DNA from: Cyclobacteriaceae bacterium
GTDB taxonomy: Bacteria; Bacteroidota; Bacteroidia; Cytophagales; Cyclobacteriaceae
Length of the DNA: 64,000 bases
Reading direction: 5' to 3'
Assembly: GCA_026129485.1 (NCBI GenBank)
Contig: JAHCHY010000017.1
Coordinates: 32,627-96,626 of the forward strand
A program made the position numbers and the translations under genes. Under the pieces are notes generated by a model. That model was not told the DNA's origin. It saw nothing but the letters and a program-made list of their open reading frames with translations, and did not search any database. Position 1 is the stretch's first letter. Every line of letters starts with the position of its first letter. Positions 9,226 through 18,799 of the stretch are shown piece by piece.

Positions 9226-10317
9226 ATGAAAATGAAGAAAGCATTAATTATAGCAACAGGCATTCTATTAATGTTAGGAGCTTGTCAGCAGAAAGAAGAA
9301 GTTAAAGAGGAAGAACAAACCCAAAAAACAGAAACTATGAATCATACAGAAGAACACTATACTTTTGAGTTGAGCGATAACGTAACACGCCAAAAAGTAA
9401 CTTTCAAAAACCGTTACGGTATTACGCTTACAGGTGATTTATACCTGCCTATCCGGCTGGCAGGCATTCCTAAAAATGCAGAAAATAACCTGCCTGCAAT
9501 TGCCATCAGTGGCCCATTCGGAGCGGTAAAAGAACAATCATCTGGATTGTATGCCAACCAAATGGCCGAACGTGGATTTGTTGCGCTTGCATTTGACCCG
9601 TCCTATACAGGCGAAAGCAGTGGCGAACCTCGTGCCGTAGCTTCACCTGATATTAATACCGAAGATTTCAGTTCAGCAGTAGATTTTCTTGGCATACAGA
9701 AAATTGTTGATAGAAACAAAATAGGCATCATCGGTATTTGCGGTTGGGGAGGTTTTGCATTAAACGCTACCGCCATTGACAAACGAGTAAAAGCCGTTGC
9801 AACAACAAGTATGTACGATATGACAAGAGTAATGTCAAAAGGCTATAATGATGTTGTTACTTTGGAAGAACGTACCAAAATATTAGAGCAATTAGGCGAG
9901 CAACGTTGGAAAGATGCAGAAGCAGGAACTTTCGCTTCGGGTTCAATATTAAACGCTGAAAAACTGAAAGGCGATGAACCACAATTTGTAAAAGAATATT
10001 ACGACTATTACCGTACACCAAGAGGGTTTCACGAACGTTCCCTTAACTCAACAGGAGCGTGGAATGCTACAAATGCCATATCATTTATGAATATGCCGAT
10101 ATTGACTTACCTCAAAGAAATTTCGCCAAGACCAATGTTATTGATTGCAGGAGAAAACGCACATTCTCGTTATTTCAGTGAAGATATTTATAATAATGCT
10201 TTCGAACCAAAAGAATTAATGATTATCCCTAATGCCGTTCACGTTGATTTGTACGACAGGATAGATGTAATTCCTTTCGACAAGTTGGGAACATTCTTTA
10301 AACAACATTTAAAATAG
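9226..10317 (+). CDS. Alpha/beta hydrolase lipoprotein (YcjY/dienelactone hydrolase-like)
   Basis: 363 residues with a lipoprotein signal (LLMLGACQQ, Cys20) and a Lys/Glu-rich linker. The body is an alpha/beta hydrolase: GITLTGDLYLP at the start, GPFGAVKEQSSG, AFDPSYTGESSG, then the nucleophile-elbow GICGWGG, where the usual Ser is a Cys. The late His in NAVHVDLYD is the probable catalytic base. A Cys at the elbow is known in dienelactone hydrolases and in this YcjY-like group. The gene is last in the AraC-linked set, 25 nt after the sugar dehydrogenase. The substrate is unknown. AT-rich codon use matches the rest of the block. Confidence 0.8.
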   Translation: MKMKKALIIATGILLMLGACQQKEEVKEEEQTQKTETMNHTEEHYTFELSDNVTRQKVTFKNRYGITLTGDLYLPIRLAGIPKNAENNLPAIAISGPFGAVKEQSSGLYANQMAERGFVALAFDPSYTGESSGEPRAVASPDINTEDFSSAVDFLGIQKIVDRNKIGIIGICGWGGFALNATAIDKRVKAVATTSMYDMTRVMSKGYNDVVTLEERTKILEQLGEQRWKDAEAGTFASGSILNAEKLKGDEPQFVKEYYDYYRTPRGFHERSLNSTGAWNATNAISFMNMPILTYLKEISPRPMLLIAGENAHSRYFSEDIYNNAFEPKELMIIPNAVHVDLYDRIDVIPFDKLGTFFKQHLK

Positions 10318-10395
10318 CATAGTCTAACGGTAAAACAAGCTCTCTCAGCCCGGATCATATCCGCACGATCCACTGTAAATATCTCTCAAAAGCCA

Positions 10396-10410
10396 TACAA
10401 TTTAATTGTA
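10396..10410. promoter_or_regulatory. Palindrome upstream of the pirin gene
   Basis: TACAAT-TTA-ATTGTA is a perfect 6-bp inverted repeat with a 3-nt centre, 58 nt before the pirin start. TACAATT recurs at 10431-10437. The spacing is suitable for a dimeric repressor or activator, but no cognate regulator is visible, so operator function is a guess. Confidence 0.25.
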
Positions 10411-10468
10411 ACCGAAGTACTACTTTCATTTACAATTCAACTTCACGTTCTTGCGGTAAAAAGAAGTT

Positions 10469-11386
10469 ATGCTTGATCTGGTTATTGAAGCCCGTGCAGC
10501 CGCGCTTGGCGCAGGTATGGAAGTGAAACGCATTCTTCCCTTTCGGTCGCGCAGAATGGTGGGACCGTTTATTTTCATGGATCATGGCGGCCCGGTTAAA
10601 GCTGATCCGCAACAGTTTTCCAATATGGATGTGTTACCGCATCCGCACATCGGGCTGTCAACCGTTTCCTATTTATTTGGCGGACAGATCACGCATCGCG
10701 ACAGCCTGGGCGTTCAGCAAATTATTAAACCCGGAGAAGTAAACTGGATGACGGCCGGCAAAGGCATAGCACACTCCGAACGGTTTGAAGACCCGTCTGT
10801 ATTGGCGGCCGGCAACTTTGAGCTGATTCAAACCTGGGTAGCATTGCCGGAGAAAGATGAAGAATCGGATCCAACTTTTATAAACTACCAGGAGAAAGAG
10901 CTGCCCGTGTTTACCGATAAAGGTGTGTGGATGCGGCTGATTGCCGGGGATGCTTACGGACTTGTCAATAAAGTTAAAACGCACTCACCTTTGTTCTATT
11001 TGCACGTGGCGCTGGAGCAGGGCGCCCGCTTCGGACTGCCGCAAGGTTATACCGAGCGCGCAATTTACCTGGCGAAGGGAAGCGTTGAGGTTGCCGGAAG
11101 AGCTTATGTGGCCGGGCAGATGCTGGTGTTTAACACCGGTGCCGACCCGGTGATTATTGCACGCGAACCGGTTACACTCATGCTTTTAGGTGGCGAGCCG
11201 TTAGGCGAGCGTTTTATCTGGTGGAACTTCGTATCCTCCCGCAAGGAACGGATTGAACAGGCCAAGCACGACTGGAAGGAGGGGAAGATTGTTCTGCCGC
11301 CTAACGATAACCATGAGTTTGTTCCCCTGCCGGAAGATCGCACACGACCGGCCGGATCATCACCCGCACCGCAGGCGTTTTCGTAG
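10469..11386 (+). CDS. Pirin family protein
   Basis: 305 residues with the bicupin layout of pirins. The N-terminal cupin (about 20-130) holds the metal-binding signature HPHIGLSTVSYLF, followed by GEVNWMTAGKGIAHSER, where His and Glu complete the iron site. The C-terminal cupin (about 170-285) includes LYHV-like and LGGEPLGERFIWWNFV stretches. Bacterial pirins are cytosolic iron proteins reported to act as quercetinases or to modulate metabolic enzymes. The gene has its own 151-bp upstream gap and converges with the sodium symporter gene. GC content returns here to that of the main genome, marking the right edge of the AT-rich block. Confidence 0.92.
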   Translation: MLDLVIEARAAALGAGMEVKRILPFRSRRMVGPFIFMDHGGPVKADPQQFSNMDVLPHPHIGLSTVSYLFGGQITHRDSLGVQQIIKPGEVNWMTAGKGIAHSERFEDPSVLAAGNFELIQTWVALPEKDEESDPTFINYQEKELPVFTDKGVWMRLIAGDAYGLVNKVKTHSPLFYLHVALEQGARFGLPQGYTERAIYLAKGSVEVAGRAYVAGQMLVFNTGADPVIIAREPVTLMLLGGEPLGERFIWWNFVSSRKERIEQAKHDWKEGKIVLPPNDNHEFVPLPEDRTRPAGSSPAPQAFS

Positions 11387-11393
11387 CTTAGGC

Positions 11394-12863
11394 TTAGTCA
11401 AAAAATGGTTTCCATTTTTCAGGTGGTGATGGCTTGGTCAGCAGGCTTACAACCATCAGCATAATCAAAGATGCAACCAACGAAGGAATAGCAACATAGT
11501 CTGTATCCACAGGAAGAATACCCAGGGATACTCCGCTTACTTCCAGTAACTTATTTATAACTGGTACTGACATTCCCGCCAGGATGGAAGCCACACCACC
11601 GGCAGCCGTAACACGTTTCCAGAAGAAGCTGGCCAGCAATACCGGGGCCAATGATGCACCAATCATGGTATAGGAAATGAAGGCCATCTCCAGCACCGTT
11701 TCAAATTGAGTAACCAATGCATAGGCCAGCAAGCCCAGTATGACAATGCTGATTTGTTGAATACGAATGATTTTTTTTGAATCGGTCGATTTGAGAAAAT
11801 AAGGTTTAAGAATGTCGTTGCTCAGATTGGTTGAGGTTACCATTAAAAATGTATTTCCGGTTGAAAGAATAATGGCAACACCGGCCGCAAAAAGCATGGA
11901 ACCTATCAGTGCGGGTACCTGCTCAAACCCGATTCTCAGAATAATCTCTTCCGACATGGCCCGGTTTATCGAGCCATCTTCCAGGAAGAACCGGGGATCT
12001 TCAGCATAAATAGCAAAGCCCACCACAGCAATTGCGCACATCACAAACTCAATAAATACAACACCGGCCAACATGCCAATTACTGCCTTGCGGGCCGAAG
12101 CTGAATCTTTGGCGGAAGCAAATTTTTGATAAATGCTACTCTCACTCATCAACAATAAGAAGGTGGGTAAAATCACCCCCAAAATCCACCAGGCATCATG
12201 TCCTTCAAACAGGGAAAGGTATTCGGGTTTGGTGCTTTCAATGGTTTGTACAACGGCATCCACACCGCCATGTGCTGAAATAGCGAATGGCAGGGTAAGA
12301 GCCATTGCAATTAACATAACAATACCATTAAAAATGTCAATCGACACAATGGAAACCATGCCGGCAAGAGCGGTAAATGCAATAACAACCACACACGTAA
12401 TTAAAGCTCCGGTCTCCAGGCTTATCTGTCCGTTGGAAAGGATGGAAATGAAACGTCCACCGCCTTTAAATTGGTACCCCGCAATAACCAGGTAAGCAAC
12501 AATAATGGTAACGGTACCCAGAATTCTGGCGGTATGATTGTAGCGTTGCTCCAGTAAATCAGTTAATGTAATCTTGGCGATTTTTCTTACCCGCTCGGCA
12601 ATAAAGTAAATCACTACTATACCGATCCACGCACCGGCCGAGAACCAGAGCTCGCCAAAACCCGAACGAAAACTTAACCCTGCAGTACCGAACAAACTAC
12701 CGGAACCAATCCATGTGCATATTAATGTGCCAACCAGCAAGTACACCGGCACGCCTCTTCCGGCCACCGTAAAATCCTCCTCATTCTTTACCGATTTGCT
12801 TTTGTAAATGATTATACCAATCAATAAAACAAGGTAGGCAATGCTTACAATGGAATAAATCAT
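11394..12863 (-). CDS. Sodium:solute symporter family transporter
   Basis: 489 residues, almost all in hydrophobic segments, consistent with about 13 membrane helices of the SSS family (LeuT fold). Recognisable parts are GTLICTWIGSGSLFGTAGLSF in the first unwound helix region, the LTDLLEQRYN loop, and ATVTSTN-like sodium-site residues in FLMVTSTNLSNDIL. It should use the sodium gradient to import a small solute; the closest named groups take up proline, pantothenate or sugars, and the substrate cannot be chosen from sequence. It is divergent from the OPT transporter gene across 86 bp; both may serve peptide or amino-acid uptake. Confidence 0.88.
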   Translation of the reverse strand: MIYSIVSIAYLVLLIGIIIYKSKSVKNEEDFTVAGRGVPVYLLVGTLICTWIGSGSLFGTAGLSFRSGFGELWFSAGAWIGIVVIYFIAERVRKIAKITLTDLLEQRYNHTARILGTVTIIVAYLVIAGYQFKGGGRFISILSNGQISLETGALITCVVVIAFTALAGMVSIVSIDIFNGIVMLIAMALTLPFAISAHGGVDAVVQTIESTKPEYLSLFEGHDAWWILGVILPTFLLLMSESSIYQKFASAKDSASARKAVIGMLAGVVFIEFVMCAIAVVGFAIYAEDPRFFLEDGSINRAMSEEIILRIGFEQVPALIGSMLFAAGVAIILSTGNTFLMVTSTNLSNDILKPYFLKSTDSKKIIRIQQISIVILGLLAYALVTQFETVLEMAFISYTMIGASLAPVLLASFFWKRVTAAGGVASILAGMSVPVINKLLEVSGVSLGILPVDTDYVAIPSLVASLIMLMVVSLLTKPSPPEKWKPFFD

Positions 12864-12887
12864 ACAATAGTGGGTTACCGGAAAGTT

Positions 12888-12895
12888 TAAAAGTA
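12888..12895 (-). promoter_or_regulatory. Near-consensus -7 box for the sodium symporter gene
   Basis: On the minus strand TACTTTTA matches TAnnTTTG in all but the last base and ends 24 nt before the ATG at 12863. The same short gap must also hold the promoter of the divergent OPT transporter gene, for which no clear box was found. Confidence 0.25.
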
Positions 12896-12949
12896 AGGAT
12901 TTTTTTATAAGTTGAAACCTGAAATTATTTTACTAAACCGATCCAACCC

Positions 12950-14995
12950 ATGGAGAATACCCATAAGTTTAAACCCTACATTGCTCCCGAACAAAACGTG
13001 GCCGAGTTCACTGTAAAGTCAGTCGTATTTGGTTCGTTGTTCGGAATTCTGTTTGGTTGCTCCACCGTGTATCTTGCCTTAAAGGCAGGGCTTACCGTAT
13101 CGGCATCCATACCCATCGCGGTAATTGCCATTACGCTGGGGCGGAAGTTTCTGAAAACAACCATTCTCGAAAACAATATTATTCAAACAACGGGCTCGGC
13201 CGGTGAATCCATCGCGGCCGGGGTAGTGTTTACCTTACCGGGGTTTTTATTTCTATCGCCCGGTGCCAACGGTGATGCCTTCTTTAACTATTTAACCATT
13301 CTCATCCTGGCATCGTTTGGCGGTATGCTGGGCACGCTTATGATGATCCCGCTCAGGCGATCATTGATCGTGAAAGAGCACGGCACACTTCCATATCCGG
13401 AAGGCACCGCGTGCGCATCGGTATTACAGGCAGGCGAGAGAGGCGGAGCGTTTGCCAGGACTGCCTTTCTGGGAATGGGTGTTGCGCTGGCGTATGCCAT
13501 ACTCCAAAAAGTATTTCATGTAATTGCGGAAGCGCCTGCATTCGTAACCAAGCAGGTAAACAAATTCTGGCCTTCGGCTACTATCAACGGAGAGATCACG
13601 CCTGAGTATCTGGGTGTGGGGTATATCATCGGCCCTAAGATATCGGGTGTGCTGGTAGCAGGCTCGGTACTGGCGTGGTGGGCAATGATTCCATTGATGG
13701 CTACTCTTGTAGCGCCCGATACCATTGCCTTGCAGTTGGTGAAGCTGGGATACTTAACGGACATTAACACGGCAGGAGGCCCGGGCGGTTGGGATCCGGC
13801 TGCACATACTTTCGGGAATTATTCCTCGGCTATCTACCGGGCATACATCCGCCAGATTGGTGCGGGAGCGGTAGCGGCCGGTGGTTTTATTACCTTAATG
13901 AAAACCATTCCCACTATTATCAGCTCGTTCCGCGAAAGCATCGGCTCATTAAGAGAAAAATCGGAAGCCGGTGTATCACGCACGGAGAATGATCTTTCCT
14001 TCAAAGTGGTGATTGTGGGCAGCATTATCCTCATCGCGATAATTGCTGTTCTGCCCAGCCAGATTATTCCGGGCGATGGAATTCTTCAAAAACTATTGAT
14101 TGGTATTCTCATTATCATCTTCGGATTTTTCTTTGTTACGGTAGCCAGCCGTATTGTGGGCCTGGTAGGCTCCAGCAATAGCCCGATTTCAGGAATGACC
14201 ATCGCCACGCTGATGGGCACGTGCCTGATCTTTACATCGGTGGGATGGAGCGGCCGGTTTTTTGAGCCGCTTGCTTTGGTAGTGGGCGGTATGATCTGCA
14301 TTGCGGCCGCCAATGCCGGTGCAACCTCACAGGATTTAAAAACCGGCTTTATTGTGGGAGCCACACCGCGCTATCAGCAATTAGCCTTGTTTATTGGAGC
14401 CATAGTATCGTCCATAGCGATTGGCTATGTGGTTATTTTGCTGGATACACCTACACCCGATATGCGTGCGATGGGTATTGAACATGCCATTGGCAGCGAA
14501 CGTTATTCGGCACCGCAGGCCACATTAATGGCCACGTTGGCAAAAGGTATTTTATCGTTCAACCTCGACTGGCAGTTTGTAATGGTAGGTGTGTTTATTG
14601 CCGTAATGATTGAGCTGTGCGGCATTAAAGCGCTGGCTTTCGCAATTGGTTTGTACCTGCCGCTTTCTACAACGCTGCCCATTGCCATTGGTGGTGGAAT
14701 AAAGGGTTTGATTGATTGGCGGGCTGAGCGTAGAAAAGAAGCTAAAGCCGATGATGACCTGGGTAAGGGTAGTCTTTTTGCAACCGGTTTGATTGCAGGT
14801 GGCGCATTGGCCGGTGTTATTGTAGCCCTGCTTTCAGTAAATGATTCCTTCTATGAAAGCTTGAAAGACATCAGCGCTGAGCACGGCATAGCAAAAGCAC
14901 TTGGCGAAGGAGGTTACCACATTTTGGGGGTATTGTTCTTTGCAGCGATGGCATTCATGCTGTACCGGGTGGCGATCAGGAAGAATGAGGAATAA
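12950..14995 (+). CDS. OPT family oligopeptide transporter
   Basis: 681 residues with about 15 hydrophobic helices. The N-terminal block EFTVKSVVFGSLFGILFG and GLTVSASIPIAV, then NIIQTTGSAGESIAAG and LPYPEGTACASVL, are hallmarks of the OPT family (bacterial oligopeptide / metal-chelate branch). The protein moves short peptides or metal chelates across the inner membrane, driven by protons. A soluble loop of about 40 residues lies near the middle (SFRESIGSLREKSEAG). The divergent SSS transporter and convergent TerB-like gene give no further hint of substrate. Confidence 0.93.
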   Translation: MENTHKFKPYIAPEQNVAEFTVKSVVFGSLFGILFGCSTVYLALKAGLTVSASIPIAVIAITLGRKFLKTTILENNIIQTTGSAGESIAAGVVFTLPGFLFLSPGANGDAFFNYLTILILASFGGMLGTLMMIPLRRSLIVKEHGTLPYPEGTACASVLQAGERGGAFARTAFLGMGVALAYAILQKVFHVIAEAPAFVTKQVNKFWPSATINGEITPEYLGVGYIIGPKISGVLVAGSVLAWWAMIPLMATLVAPDTIALQLVKLGYLTDINTAGGPGGWDPAAHTFGNYSSAIYRAYIRQIGAGAVAAGGFITLMKTIPTIISSFRESIGSLREKSEAGVSRTENDLSFKVVIVGSIILIAIIAVLPSQIIPGDGILQKLLIGILIIIFGFFFVTVASRIVGLVGSSNSPISGMTIATLMGTCLIFTSVGWSGRFFEPLALVVGGMICIAAANAGATSQDLKTGFIVGATPRYQQLALFIGAIVSSIAIGYVVILLDTPTPDMRAMGIEHAIGSERYSAPQATLMATLAKGILSFNLDWQFVMVGVFIAVMIELCGIKALAFAIGLYLPLSTTLPIAIGGGIKGLIDWRAERRKEAKADDDLGKGSLFATGLIAGGALAGVIVALLSVNDSFYESLKDISAEHGIAKALGEGGYHILGVLFFAAMAFMLYRVAIRKNEE

Positions 14996-15001
14996 GGCAG
15001 G

Positions 15002-15370
15002 TTAATTGTTCAGCAAATCAATAATCTCCTTCAGCTCATTCACCGCTTTGGTTTCTGATTCTTCTACTTTGCCATCGGCATGAATAATGTCGTACATATC
15101 GGCATAGATTTTATACCGTTGCGAAAACTTGATGTGATCGAAATGCTGAAATGAAGACCTGATAACCTGGTGATGCTGGCCTTTGTCAATTTTCAGGTAT
15201 TCTTTGGCAAGCTGCTCTAACCTGACTGCATGGTCGCCTTCAATAGGGAAGTGGCGGTTCATTTTTTCATGGATCACACGCGCTTCGTCTGCGTGCAGCT
15301 CGCCATCGGCATACGCAATATGAATGTACAGGTAGAGTACAAAATCGCTGAACGTTTTATGAATGACCAT
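15002..15370 (-). CDS. TerB-like small protein
   Basis: 122 residues, all-helical, with two copies of a short acidic motif: IAYADGELHADEARVIH near residue 20 and IIHADGKVEESETKAVNEL near residue 95. This is the pattern of the TerB/DjlA fold, in which the two acidic loops can bind metal. TerB domains occur in tellurite resistance and stress or envelope signalling systems, but no ter genes are nearby, so the role is unknown. It converges with the OPT transporter gene (6 nt between stops) and lies downstream of the groEL terminator. Confidence 0.7.
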   Translation of the reverse strand: MVIHKTFSDFVLYLYIHIAYADGELHADEARVIHEKMNRHFPIEGDHAVRLEQLAKEYLKIDKGQHHQVIRSSFQHFDHIKFSQRYKIYADMYDIIHADGKVEESETKAVNELKEIIDLLNN

Positions 15371-15404
15371 AAGGCGCTGTGTTGGTTACCTGAGTTAAAG
15401 GTAA

Positions 15405-15433
15405 CAAAAAAGGCCACGCGAACAGCGTGGCCT
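15405..15433 (-). terminator. Rho-independent terminator of groES-groEL
   Basis: A 9-bp perfect stem, AGGCCACGC (15411-15419) with GCGTGGCCT (15425-15433), surrounds a 5-nt loop. On the minus strand it is followed by six T residues (15410-15405). It begins 22 nt after the groEL stop and should end the chaperonin transcript before the TerB-like gene. Confidence 0.85.
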
Positions 15434-15455
15434 TTCTTTAATCCGCATGAATTTA

Positions 15456-17111
<1,656 letters not shown>

Positions 17112-17119
17112 TTAAAAAA

Positions 17120-17398
17120 TTAAACTGTTCCGAAAATGTCGGAGTTGCGCATAATAAGGTACTCCTTGCCATCAATGTTGATCTCGGTGCCGGAATACTT
17201 GCCATACAGGATCTGGTCGCCAACTTTAACAGTAACAGGCTTGTCTTTCAGGCCCTCACCAACAGCTACTACTTTGCCTTTCTGAGGCTTTTCTTTTGCG
17301 GTGTCAGGGATGATGATTCCCGATGCGGTTTTTTGTTCTGCTGCCGCAGGCTCAACGAGCACGCGGTCTTCGTTAGGTTTAAAGTTGATTTTTGCCAT
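17120..17398 (-). CDS. groES: Co-chaperonin GroES
   Basis: 92 residues. Heptameric lid for GroEL. The mobile loop ([17 protein letters not shown]) that docks onto GroEL is clear, as are the N-terminal strand [12 protein letters not shown] and the C-terminal [13 protein letters not shown]. It is the first gene of the groES-groEL operon. No CIRCE element (TTAGCACTC and inverted copy) is visible in the 226-bp upstream gap, so control is not by the HrcA-CIRCE route as far as can be seen; a near-match -7 box (TAAATTTT on the minus strand at 17417-17410) is only 11 nt before the start. Confidence 0.97.
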   Translation of the reverse strand: MAKINFKPNEDRVLVEPAAAEQKTASGIIIPDTAKEKPQKGKVVAVGEGLKDKPVTVKVGDQILYGKYSGTEINIDGKEYLIMRNSDIFGTV

Positions 17399-17533
17399 AT
17401 GGATTAAATAAAATTTAGTTGAACAAGTTTTAAGATAACTGTCAGTGCGCCCCTGAAACCATTTTTATGCCAGTCCGCCTTTTTATGATTTTTTGACACA
17501 TTTTTCGCTCCGGGGCAGCAAAGATGAAAAAAA

Positions 17534-17580
17534 ATGACAGACTCCCCAGTCCGTTGGCTTTCAAAATGGCAGTTTGTCAT
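17534..17580. promoter_or_regulatory. Long-spaced inverted repeat between groES and the divergent gene
   Basis: ATGACAGACT (17534-17543) and AGTTTGTCAT (17571-17580) match as an inverted repeat at 9 of 10 bases, with a 27-nt spacer. It sits in the divergent gap between groES and the unknown gene at 17625. It could be a two-site operator; nothing else ties it to heat-shock control. Confidence 0.25.
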
Positions 17581-17624
17581 AAAAACGCGAATTTTTGTAT
17601 TATTAATGGAAAAATGGGGGCGCT

Positions 17625-18341
17625 ATGGAGAAACTTCAGAACAATTGGTTGACGGAGGGCTTGATTGACTTTGAGTATAAGAAGTACCAATTGCTGGCCT
17701 ATTTCAAACGTGTAAAGGATTCGTTTAACCGGGTAGAGCTTTACCCGTTTCTCTCAGACCTGGTATTTCATTACCGTAACCTGCTACAGCTGAGGGATAA
17801 CCATTCGCTTCTGCGCGATTCATTTCCGAAGGAGATTTCCCCGGAAGGGTTAAGGAACCTGGAATTGAATTATAAACGTATGATCGAGGACGATGCCGTG
17901 ATGCAGGAGCTGGAGTCGATCATGGAATTTGCCCTGCCGCAGTTTAAATCCTCTTTGGACGAAGGGGCGTTTATCTATGATTACGTGGAGTCACGTTGTG
18001 AAATCCTGCCTGTAGGGCTTACATCGCTATATGCCAACGAGGGGTACCTGTTTGTTAGCCAGCCGCCTGAAGATGAAACGAACGTGTACCGCTACCAGGT
18101 TACTTTTTTTGAGCAAAGCTCAGAGCCCATGCGCGGTATTCATACCCAATACCTGCTTACTGCACCCCGCAGCATCAGCAATACGTATGAGCATATTAAG
18201 CTTACGCTGATCCGGCAATATGCCGAGCTGCCTAATCCTTCGGTTTACTTAGTCTTGTCGAAGCTGAAATTCCCGTATGAAAAAACCCTGATGCCTGTTG
18301 CCAGGCGATTGCTGGTAAAGCAGATTTCCAAAGCGGCATAA
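17625..18341 (+). CDS. Conserved hypothetical protein, probably cytosolic
   Basis: 238 residues, not recognised as a named family. There is no signal peptide or membrane segment. The first 130 residues look helical and charged (FEYKKYQLLAYFKRVKDSFN, LYPFLSDLVFHYRNL); the second half alternates strands and helices (YRYQVTFFEQS, YEHIKLTLIRQY). The fluent, ungapped reading frame and codon use like its neighbours support a real gene. It starts 226 bp from the divergent groES and ends just before a long palindrome. I infer a lineage-specific housekeeping protein; no function can be assigned. Confidence 0.75.
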   Translation: MEKLQNNWLTEGLIDFEYKKYQLLAYFKRVKDSFNRVELYPFLSDLVFHYRNLLQLRDNHSLLRDSFPKEISPEGLRNLELNYKRMIEDDAVMQELESIMEFALPQFKSSLDEGAFIYDYVESRCEILPVGLTSLYANEGYLFVSQPPEDETNVYRYQVTFFEQSSEPMRGIHTQYLLTAPRSISNTYEHIKLTLIRQYAELPNPSVYLVLSKLKFPYEKTLMPVARRLLVKQISKAA

Positions 18342-18357
18342 AATGAAAAAGAAACTG

Positions 18358-18424
18358 TGTCAGGTTGAGCTTGTCGAAACCGATTTTCTGTGGCGAAATT
18401 GCCTTCGACAAGCTCAGGCTGACA
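18358..18424. repeat. Extragenic palindromic element
   Basis: Two 21-nt arms, 18358-18378 (TGTCAGGTTGAGCTTGTCGA and one more A) and 18404-18424, are inverted copies at 19 of 21 bases around a 25-nt loop. The core is TTCGACAAGCTCA. It lies between two convergent genes, the unknown gene and secG. The length and lack of a T-tract fit a REP-like extragenic palindrome better than a simple terminator, although it could also slow or stop read-through from both sides. Confidence 0.65.
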
Positions 18425-18460
18425 TGTGTAACTTGACTTTTGAAACAGCCTCTTTTGTTT

Positions 18461-18796
18461 TTATCTGGTTGAATCGGCTGGCGTAGCCGGTTGCTCTGTC
18501 TGGTTCAGGTTCACACCGCCACCCTGTTCGCGGGCACGCTGCAGAATTTCGCTTTCCCTGCTGGCATTTGGCGTAGTAAAGTTAGTCGCCATAGCAATTA
18601 CCATAATGGCAATAGCCAGTCCCCAGGTTGTTCGCTCAAGAAAATCACCGGTTTTTTTAACACCAATCAGGTTGCTGGCGCCAGAGCCTCCAAACTGGTT
18701 GGAAAGACCGCCACCTTTTGAGTTTTGGGCCAAAACAACTAATACTAAAAGTACGGAGCAGAAAATGGCTAAGCCGATCAACAGGGAGTAATACAT
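18461..18796 (-). CDS. secG: Preprotein translocase subunit SecG
   Basis: 111 residues with two membrane helices (about 3-23 and 55-74) joined by the family's conserved loop, AQNSKGGGLSNQFGGSGASN. SecG joins SecY and SecE in the inner-membrane channel and helps SecA-driven export. The C-terminal tail is Gln/Thr-rich and variable, as usual. It is the last gene of a minus-strand run starting at miaB; only 3 nt separate it from the gene upstream. Confidence 0.93.
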   Translation of the reverse strand: MYYSLLIGLAIFCSVLLVLVVLAQNSKGGGLSNQFGGSGASNLIGVKKTGDFLERTTWGLAIAIMVIAMATNFTTPNASRESEILQRAREQGGGVNLNQTEQPATPADSTR

Positions 18797-18799
18797 ACG

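Noticed and set aside
5495-10468. Insertion sequence or integrase borders around the AT-rich block
   Set aside because: No transposase, integrase, terminal inverted repeat or target duplication could be seen; only composition suggests transfer.
17399-17624. CIRCE element for HrcA control of groES-groEL
   Set aside because: Neither TTAGCACTC nor its inverted copy is present; only an unrelated long-spaced inverted repeat was seen.
18358-18424. Simple rho-independent terminator between the unknown gene and secG
   Set aside because: The 25-nt loop and missing T-tracts on either strand do not fit; an extragenic palindromic repeat is more likely.
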